From assembly GCA_947044405.1 (NCBI GenBank), contig CAMRHE010000352.1, positions 744,001-808,000 on the forward strand: a stretch of DNA of 64,000 bases. Reading direction: 5' to 3'. The notes under the pieces are model-generated. The model was given only the letters and a program-made list of their open reading frames with translations, was not told the DNA's origin and did not search any database. A program made the translations under genes and the position numbers. The DNA is from Leptodactylus fallax (taxonomy: Eukaryota > Chordata > Amphibia > Anura > Leptodactylidae). Shown one piece after another: positions 56,601 to 64,000 of the stretch (position 1 is the first letter of the stretch; each line of letters opens with the position of its first letter).

Positions 56601-57021
56601 ACAGTATTGTCAGGGGTTGGTTTTTGATCTGCATGCAGTTTTTAAAGGAGTTGCCCAGTCAGACAAATATTGAGAGACAAATATTGTTTGTATAATGAAA
56701 GTCCTACAAATTTCCAATATAATTTATTTCTGTATCAATTCCTCATAATTTTCTACACTGTAATTCAGTCAGCTTCGGGAACGGGGGGAGGGGGCGTGGC
56801 TCGGCGCTGATCAAGATGGCTGCTGCATTGTAGCGTTCTAAGGCCTCACTGACATCTGCAACTCATACCGGCAACTCGGTGCCGGCGATACCCGGCAAAT
56901 TACAAGCAGGAAGATCCTCTATTCCCACAGGCGGTGGGGAGATGGCGAAACGGGGGAAAAAAGGCAACCCAAAGCGAGAATAAAATGGGTGAATTTGCTG
57001 CGGAACACAATACCATAGTGG

Positions 57022-57630
57022 ATGCCCATAACAATCTTGAGGAAGAATTGGTGGCAGTTAAACTTAAACCTCGCCGACAAGGAAGACAGAAATAGACGGA
57101 ATAATGTAAAGTTTTGTGGCATACCGGAGTCAGTCGCTGCCAGGGACTTGATTCCTTTCTTGCAACAGTTAATGAAAGCGACACTGCCACACTGCTCTGA
57201 CGCAGATCTGATCATAGAAAGGGCCCACCGCTTGCCGAATCCGAAGGGGATGCCTGACCATATTCCCAGAGACACCCTCGTCCGTATACATTTCTATCAT
57301 ATTAAAGACCGTCTCATGTTCGAGTCAAGAAAAAGATCATCTTTGCCTGAGCCGTTCAAGGAAATTCAACTATATGCAGACCTTTCTCAGGCTACCATTG
57401 CTGCCAGAAGAAAACTTGCTCCTGTTACAGCGGTCCTCCGTCAACACAATGTTCCTTACAAGTGGGTAATTCCTACTAAAGTTATTGTTATCAGAAATGG
57501 AGTGACTTATTCGTTCAATTCCTTCGACACTGGGAAGAGTCTGCTATTCCAGTGGAACCTGCCATCACCTGCGCCTGATATCCAGAAATCCCCCAGGGAG
57601 GCTTGGCTATCTACCGCCTCCGCCGAGTGA
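57022..57630 (+). pseudogene. L1 ORF1 (RNA-binding protein), N-terminus lost
   Basis: The L1 ORF1 protein is a nucleic-acid chaperone that coats L1 RNA. Here an open part from about 57057 reads LNLADKEDRNRRNNVKFCGIPE, the start of the RNA-recognition-motif-like domain, then LIIERAHRLPNPKGMPDHIP, VRIHFYHIKDRLMF (middle), and the C-terminal domain (EIQLYADLSQATIAARRKLAPVTAVL). It ends at TGA 57628-57630. An ATGGCGAAACGGGG start at about 56941 runs into a stop soon after, so the N-terminal coiled coil that forms the trimer is deleted. It is about 190 residues where about 300 are usual. Confidence 0.82.
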
Positions 57631-57892
57631 CCAGCCATAATGGACCACTTTGAGTCACTCGTGGTGCATTTTGTACTCTCCATCCTAGGGCCAACTTCCC
57701 CCCAAGTTTGCGCAGTATTGCACTGCCCAGTCCTGTAACACTATTTTTCTTTCACTCAATGTTGAATGGTTATATGTTGAACACTGTTCTTAACGAGTTT
57801 TTCCCCCTCTAGGCCTAGGTTTATCTATGGTATCACTCTCATACTTGAATCTCTCTGCTACCAATCCGTGTTATTAACTCTTAAATTTATTT

Positions 57893-60373
57893 TTGGGTGT
57901 TAAATTTCTGTCACTTAATGCAAGGGGCCTAAACAGTCCCTTTAAGCATTCATTGTTGTGCAAGGAGGCTCTTAGATCTGTGGTGGATGTAATTTGCATT
58001 CAGGAGACGCATTTCTGTGATCCTCGCCCTCCGAAGTTTTCTCATAAACTGTTCCCTCATGTTTTTTGCTCCAATGCTACCAGAAAGGTTGCGGGTGTCC
58101 TCATAGCAGTTAAACACATGGTGTCTTTTTAGCAGATACATGTCACTTCAGACCCTAAAGTCCGCTATGTAGATCTTATTTGTTTGATTGACAATTGTCC
58201 TTTTACCATCTTAAATGCTGTCCTAACACATCTCAAATATCCTTTTTAAACTCGTTGACAGGAAAATTTCCCCTTGAGATGCTATCTGCAACAATTGTGA
58301 CGTTGCCTAAACCGGTTAAGGACCCCTCCCTACCCTCTAACTACCGGCCCATATCGTTATTAAATGCGGATGTAAAGTTATTCGCTAAGGTACTTGCAAA
58401 CCGACTTCTCGATGTCTTGCCCACATTAATAGGCTGGGATCAGGTGAGATTCACTAAAGGCAGGCAGGCCCCAGACGACACGAGACGTGTGATCGCGCTG
58501 GTTGCAGCCGCTCGGGCCGGACAAACGCCTTCTCTGCTCCTGTCCTTGGATGCGGAGAAGGCATTCGATAGGGTACATTGGGGATATCTTTTTAAGGTTT
58601 TACATAAATTTGGCTTCTCTGGCCCCATTGCCACTGCAATTTCTGCACTTTACTCTTGCCCATCTGCACGAGTGCTGGCGAATGGGGTCTTGTCCCACCC
58701 CTTCTCCATTACCAATGGCACAAGACAGGGGTGCCCACTTTCTCCTTTAATATTCTCTTTAATGATGGAGCCCTTAGCTGAAACAATCAGGTCACATTCT
58801 GGCCTTACTGGTATTAAGCTGGGTCAGACAGATAATATAATTAATCTATTTGTGGACGATGTCCCTTTCTTACTCTGATAACGTGCTGTGCACTGTATCA
58901 CAAATCCTGGCGGATTTTGGAGCGTTATCATACTATAAAGTTAATGAATCCAAGTCCCAGATCTTAGGGATTGGCCTGACTCAAACCAATATACACCATA
59001 TCAAAACTACATCGCCTTACCAGTGGTGGCCGCAGTCTATACCCTATTTAGGAATTCAGCTCACCCCAAATCCAAAAGATTTAGTTAAAGACAATTTCCC
59101 AGGTTTGTTGGCTACCCTTCAGAAAGAACTTGATGTTTTGACTAAATTTGAGCATGGCTGGATGGGGAGAATTGTCTTATATAAAATGTTGATTCTTCCC
59201 AGGATACTTTACTATCTCAGAACTTTAGTGATCCCGATACCCAAGTCTGTTTTCCTGAGTTTCCAAAAACAGATGATGGCCTTTTTATGGAATGGTTGTA
59301 AGCCTAGAATAGCTTTACAGACACTCTTTAAGGCAAGAGACAATGGAGGTATGGGTATACCAAATCTGTACCATTACTATTTAGCCACGACTTTGGGTCA
59401 ACTTCAATTTTGGTTTTCATCGACCCATGATAAATTATGGCCAGATATGGACACTCAAATAGCCCAGGTTTCCGATTGGGAGGGATTTCTGCTAGCGTCA
59501 GGGCCCGGTAAGCATCTTCCCCTCTCTGCCCCACCAGTTGTTTTTTTGTTATTTCAAATAGTGATAACCCTGGGGTCACATTGAATTTACCTCTTACGAT
59601 GCTCCCTCACGTGATACCACATTTATCCTTGGACAAGTGGCGCAGATGTGGGATAAAGTATCTCTCTGACCTCTACAGAGGCGATACCATTGCGCCATTC
59701 TCCGTTGTGCAAGAGACACCTAATCTACTTGCAAAGGAAGCTTATACCTATACTAGACTGGCTTCATATCTGTCTGACACCAACTCAGCTCAACTGCGCT
59801 TGCCACAGCCAGCCGCCGACCTCTTACACCCACACTTTCCCAGCTGCATATAAGACTAAGATTCTGTATCGTACTTGGATTGTACCTTTCGAAAGACTAA
59901 ACATATGTGCCTTTGGGAAGATGATCTAGGCCACAGGTTTGAGGCTAGTCACTGGTGGGAGGCGATTAGATGGGCTAAGCAATCTACGGTATGTGCCTCA
60001 GACTGGGAACAGTATAGCAAATTACTCCTACACTGGTATTACCCTCCCCTACGTCTAGCTAAGTTCTATCCATCATATTCATTGGATTGTTGGAGAGTTT
60101 GCGGAGAGATTGGCTCATTGTTCCATGTGTTCTGGCACTGCCCGCTCATTCAGCCCTTTTGGATTTCTGTATGGTGGAGTGGTAGGATCTACACCCGAAC
60201 TGGCACTCTGCTTGGGCATTCATATGACTCCAAACAGATATAGAACAGTCATATGCCAGGTACTTGGGGCTGCTCGTCTGCTTATTGCACGTAGATGGAA
60301 ATCCACCTCCTGTCCGACCTTGATGGAGTTGATTTCGGTGGTGTCATTGAATTATCAATATGAGCGCATCTAA
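57893..60373 (+). pseudogene. L1 ORF2 (endonuclease-reverse transcriptase), deleted and frame-broken
   Basis: 57893: VKFLSLNARGLNSPFKH and DVICIQETHF begin the AP endonuclease (catalytic Glu in QETHF). TAG at about 58130 and a gap of roughly 1.3 kb follow. From about 58240 reverse transcriptase: LPKPVKDPSLPSNYRPISLL, LLSLDAEKAFDRVHWGYLF (first Asp), TNGTRQGCPLSPLIFSLMME, and LFVDDVPFLL, the catalytic FADD box with Val for Ala. A frameshift at about 58870 leads to the thumb part (KVNESKSQILGIGL). Further shifts occur near 59580, 59870 and 60130. CWRVCGEIGSLFHVFWHCP at about 60090 is the Cys-rich C-terminal motif. It is non-functional. Confidence 0.87.
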
Positions 60374-61021
60374 GCGTGCAATGGTGGATTCCTGAGCAGA
60401 TTCCGGAAGCATTGGGAACTATGGGCGACCTCATTCCCCCCACCGTACGCCCATTGATGGTCTATATGCCTTAGCCATTACTGGCACCCTGAGTATCTTA
60501 TATTCTCTTAATTTCCTGGGGGATACTCTGCTTGAGTGTTCTTGGAATGCCTATACATTATCTTCCTAATTAATTACTTAATTACTCTTAACGTTGATAA
60601 CTGGTAGCAGATAGGTCTGCACACGGGCTCGCGTGGCAGGTCATCCGCTTTGTGGGATGCTGAGAGTGATCCGATCTTATTTTATTCCCCAGGCCTGTTC
60701 CTATGTTGATTTGTTCATTTGTTTTCCCGCCTGTCTTGATCTTCCCTCCTCCCCTTCCCCATGGCAAGACTTGATTAATGTTTCATGTCACCTTTTTATC
60801 ATGTTCTGCTACTCATATGTATAAAAAGACTTACATGCTCTTAATTTACATTGCGAAATGTATCTTTGCTATGGCTGTACCTCACATGAGTCTTTTCTAT
60901 TTCCCTTTTTATGTACAGTTTGTAAAGCCATGATTGTCTTTTATGTTCGTGCTCTGTTTGACATTTGTATTGTATTCACATATACCTTCAATAAAAACTA
61001 TTGATAAATTCAGTCAGCTTC

Positions 61022-61296
61022 CTACCAGTGGATCAGTCCATGGTCATGTGATGGACACAGGTGCACAGCTCATTAGCAGGCAGATGTCTGATTACTGTGA
61101 AGGGAATATAATGAGCTATGCCCCTGAGTGTTCACATGACCATGGACTGTATATGTATCATTTTTTTTTTCACTGATGTGGATTCATAACATCAATGCAA
61201 GTTCAGGGGTCTGTGAAAAAAAAAAAAAAACAGCTGGCATCCATTTTTCATGGACCCAAAGACGTAGAAAGTATAGCAAATTTTAAAAAAGTTTAA
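61022..61296. other. Intronic DNA, continuation of the L1 target
   Basis: The sequence joins 56640-56761 once the L1 is removed. GGTCATGTGATGGACACAGG and CATGACCATGGACTG are inverted relative to each other, so the L1 landed in or beside an older foldback. Confidence 0.4.
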
Positions 61297-62178
61297 AGAG
61301 GACCTTTCACCACCTCTCCCAATTCAAGTATCTGTTAATTGTCGCTGCTCCACTGATTCCAGCGCAGTTGGAATTTTTTTCTCTAGTCTTCACCGTTCCG
61401 GAGTAACAAACACAGTTAGATTTGGTACACGATGTGTTATTTAAAAGGAATCTGTCAGGGCAATTTGGGACACTAAACCACCCACATGTCCATATGGAAT
61501 GCAATCCATGGCCGCATTAAAAATAAAAAGGCTTTGTACTCACCCTGCCGCTGTACTCCCCGCGCCTGCGCAGTTCTTCAATGAAGCCAGAGGAGTACAA
61601 CTCGGCTTCAGTGCGCATGCCCCGCAATTGCGCAGTGAAGCCGGGGTGTCCATCTTTGGCATCACTGAAGAGCAGCGCAGGCGCCGGGAGGCGTGCCAAC
61701 GAAGAAGCTCATGAATAAGCTGAACAGCGTTGATCGGACCCTTCTCTAGGTTACTATAACGTTTTTTTTTATTTTTAATGCGCCGGTGGATTACATTACA
61801 ACAGGGCGATTTGGGACACTAAACCACAGGTCTATAAGGACCTGTGGGTGGTTTAGTGTCCCAGATTGACCTAACAGATTCCCTTTAAGCGCTGTAATGT
61901 CAAAAGGGCAGTGTCAGGCAGGGGGCGTGATTCAAAGCTCCAATCAGAGGCAGCCAGTGCAGAGCTTAGAGTCACACCCCTTGCCTGCCCCTGCCTGACA
62001 TTGCCCTTCTGACAGTGCAGAGAATAAACAGCATATCAGGGACCAAAGATAACAGCACAGATTACTTTGGAACAGTGTGGGCCAGACAAAAAAATTCCAA
62101 CTGTGCCAGAATCAGTGGAACAGCAACTATTAAATGAAGTAAAGACCTTAATTTCTTGGATATGGTGAAAGGTCCTAT
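61297..62178. mobile_element. TTAA-flanked foldback element (outer)
   Basis: The ends AGAGGACCTTTCACCACC and its inverse GGTGAAAGGTCCTAT lie between TTAA at 61293-61296 and 62179-62182. The arms continue with TGATTCCAGCGCAGTTGGAA and TTCCAACTGTGCCAGAATCA. A central hairpin, about 61900-62015, pairs GGGCAGTGTCAGGCAGGGG with its inverse. Another foldback (61445-61884) is inserted in its left half. Confidence 0.7.
61445..61884. mobile_element. TTAA-flanked foldback element (inner, nested)
   Basis: AAGGAATCTGTCAGGGCAAT and its inverse, ending CTAACAGATTCCCT, are flanked by TTAA at 61441-61444 and 61885-61888. GGGACACTAAACCACCCACA pairs with TGTGGGTGGTTTAGTGTCCC. The inside is GC-rich with GCGCATGC and GCGCAGGCGCC words. 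It is younger than the outer element. Confidence 0.7.
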
Positions 62179-62264
62179 TTAATCTGTTTTCCACAGATGT
62201 AAAAAAAATGTATCAACCATGGAGAGCACATCATCCCCAAAATGTGGACATGTGAATACCAGTG

Positions 62265-62625
62265 TAAGGCCTCATGCACAGGACTGTGTGCATTGTTGGT
62301 GTGCTAGTTTAACATTAAAGTCTGTGGCTGACGGACGTATGACAGATGGTAACGGACGGTCATTCATTATACTGTCCATTATTAATGTTAGTTTTTTTCT
62401 GCGCATGCTCATAAAGCAGGACAAAAAAAATAAACAAAATGGACGGTATAAAAAAGGACTTTAACGAACACTAACTGATGTTAATGTGTACTAAATGGAT
62501 GGTAAAAAAAAAAAAAAAAAAAAAGGGCATATTAACATCAGTTAGTGTCTATTATGATAGGTGTCCGTCTTTTGTTTTTTAACAGACCCTGTTATAATAG
62601 GCATCCAACGGTAGTGGGAACACCC
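62265..62625. mobile_element. MITE of the GTCCGTTAACA family
   Basis: AAGGCCTCATGCACAGGACTG at the left; TAACGGACGGTCATTCATTA, ACTAACTGATGTTAATGTG and, inverted, TTAACATCAGTTAGTGTC; CATCCAACGGTAGTGGGAAC at the right. Related to 37240-37385 and 63740-64000. Confidence 0.55.
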
Positions 62626-63474
62626 CCTAACATATCAATGAAAAAAGGTCACATTTATCTAAAGCAACATGAAACCATGGTTTTGTGCAGGATGCAAGCA
62701 GTATATAATGAAGACAGCATAGGTGCATAAGGCTGATGAAGTAACCACTCACACTCTTATGGTTCATGAGAGGGGTGGATGCTAGAACTTCAAATGCCCA
62801 CAGATAAAGCTTGTGCAAGGTGCCAATTACATGATAATGTGAGGCACACAGTGCTGGCTAATAGCCTATTTAGTGACACCCATACTATTAGATTAGACAG
62901 ACTATCCAGCACCTCAAAACAATATAACAGGGCCTGGCTGTATCCTGCTAAAAAGATCAATAACCATGAGGTATTGGTTAATAATTTGGGCAAAATACGC
63001 AAACTCGCAAACCATTGTCATTCTGTGTGCATTTGAAATACTAACATCTATCCCCCTCATGGATTATAGGAGTATGAGTGGTTGCTTCATTTGCATTATG
63101 TAAAGTCTTTATCATATATTGTGTGGGCCTGCCTGCATCCTGTTTTCATCTGGCATCAGGTAAATTTTTGAGTGACATAATTTGACTCTAGGCTAATTTC
63201 ACATCTGCTTATTTTTAGTCCGTTGCTCTGATCCATTTTAAGATTAGACTAATGGACTATAAAACTAATCTAATGACAAATGCATATGTGCACATCCTGT
63301 CTGCATCTTTCACTGCAATAGAAAAAACAAAACTGAAGATTTTTTTAACATTGTTTACTTTACAAATAGATTCCATTGTGCCTGGGCGACATCAAGTGGT
63401 TTTCCTGTAAATATAACCATATTTAAATTTGTGGGCAAAAATTAAAACCTATTTGCAAATATAAAGTTTTGCAG
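62626..63474. other. Intronic DNA, nothing recognised
   Basis: No repeat or exon-like sequence was seen. Small open frames near 62779-63036 have no family features. Confidence 0.35.
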
Positions 63475-63735
63475 AGTTTAAAAAGATTTTCTCAATCGTA
63501 GTGGTGACAGTTTATTGTCTTCTTAGGTTGCCAATGGATATGACCATGAATGCAGCAACTTTCTATGGTCTGCCACTTGTCAGAAACCCAGTCTCCTTAT
63601 TGTGGACAGGTTATCAGGAAGGTATACTAGTAAATGCTTGAGAAGATACCACAGCCATAATAAGGAAATAATGGCTGATTTTCTGACTATAGAAAAATCC
63701 TGCATTTATGGTCGTATCCACTGGCAATCTAGGGT
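63475..63735. mobile_element. Foldback element
   Basis: GGTTGCCAATGGATATGACC and ATGAATGCA (63529-63555) are the inverse of TGCATTTATGGTCGTATCC and ACTGGCAATCTAG (about 63700-63732). The left end resembles 49060-49180. No coding. Confidence 0.5.
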
Positions 63736-63739
63736 CACA

Positions 63740-64000
63740 CTAATGTTGGATATCCATTATGATAGTGTCCGTTAAAAAAAAAAAACAAAAAAAACTGACA
63801 CCTATCATAACAGACAATAACGGACGGACATTAACTGATGTTAATGTGTCCGTTTTTTTTTTTTTTTTTTTTTAAGTGGCTCATTTAATGGAGTTTAAAA
63901 AACGAACACATTAGCATCAGTTAGTGTCCATTTTATACGATCCGTTTCTTTTGTTTGTTTGTTTCTGCTTTCAGAGCATGCGCAGAAAAAAAAACGGACA
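63740..64000. mobile_element. MITE of the GTCCGTTAACA family, cut by the window edge
   Basis: TTGGATATCCATTATGATAG, TAACGGACGGACATTAACTG, TTAATGTGTCCGTTTTTT, then the inverse AACGAACACATTAGCATCAG. GAGCATGCGCAGAAAAAAAA at the end also appears at 62400 in inverse form. It continues beyond the window. Confidence 0.55.

Larger units (their letters stand above)
56777..61006 (+). mobile_element. Internally deleted L1-type LINE with 15-bp target duplication
   Basis: AATTCAGTCAGCTTC occurs at 56762-56776 and again at 61007-61021, a perfect target-site duplication. The element starts with a G-rich run and GGCGTGGCTCGGCGC, GATCAAGATGGCTGC (5' end), has ORF1 and ORF2, and ends CTTCAATAAAAACTATTGAT. It is 4230 bp; full L1 elements of this type are nearer 6 kb. 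Parts of ORF1 and ORF2 are deleted, while both ends are intact, so the deletions followed insertion or were made on the RNA template. Confidence 0.92.

Overview
This window is vertebrate nuclear DNA, almost certainly from an anuran amphibian. It has spliced coding exons with GT/AG boundaries, very long introns, and a dense mixture of Tc1-type DNA transposons, PIF/Harbinger-like and TTAA-flanked foldback MITEs, an L1 and a CR1/L2-type LINE, and a tRNA-derived SINE. The repeat families look like those I know from frog and toad genomes. The species assignment is an inference.

The only host gene I can support is on the + strand: four consecutive coding exons of an Eyes-absent protein, best matching EYA2 (eya2). 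They lie at 21273-21340, 26033-26207, 27781-27923 and 34266-34349. Reading phases agree across all three enclosed introns. Together they encode the end of the variable transactivation region, the basic linker, and the first part of the Eya domain with the DLDET phosphatase nucleophile motif. The first 21 kb lie in the upstream intron and the last 29.6 kb in the downstream intron (or introns); I found no further eya2 exons there, although small exons are easy to miss.

The rest is intronic DNA dominated by mobile elements. 1-5 kb: a Tc1 copy riddled with small deletions (1603-3091) and a Tc1 copy with an in-frame internal deletion (3469-4830). 5.7-7 kb and 22.6-24 kb: two foldback elements, each carrying a head-to-head minisatellite. 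12-14 kb: a Tc1 copy with one nonsense codon. 17.8-19.4 kb: a full-length Tc1 element with an intact 340-codon transposase, near-identical long terminal inverted repeats and TA target duplications, probably the only autonomous-looking element here. 29-34 kb: a cluster of MITEs between the last two exons. 35.7-37 kb: another broken Tc1. 43.6-46.9 kb: a nearly full-length CR1/L2-type LINE on the minus strand. 47.3-48.9 kb: a second copy of the 12-kb Tc1 family. 50.26 kb: a repeat tail that folds like a decayed hammerhead ribozyme. 52.9-56.2 kb: a pile-up of Tc1 remnants, a Penelope-like fragment and a foldback element among microsatellites. 56.8-61.0 kb: an internally deleted L1 with a 15-bp target-site duplication. 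61.3-62.2 kb: one TTAA-flanked foldback nested in another.

The genes do not form a pathway. Eya2 is a transcriptional coactivator and phosphatase that works with Six proteins. Everything else coding is transposon machinery, mostly dead. A few repeat-free intronic segments (about 8.1, 9.8, 35.4, 37.5 and 50.9 kb) are candidates for eya2 regulatory DNA, but only on the appearance of the sequence.
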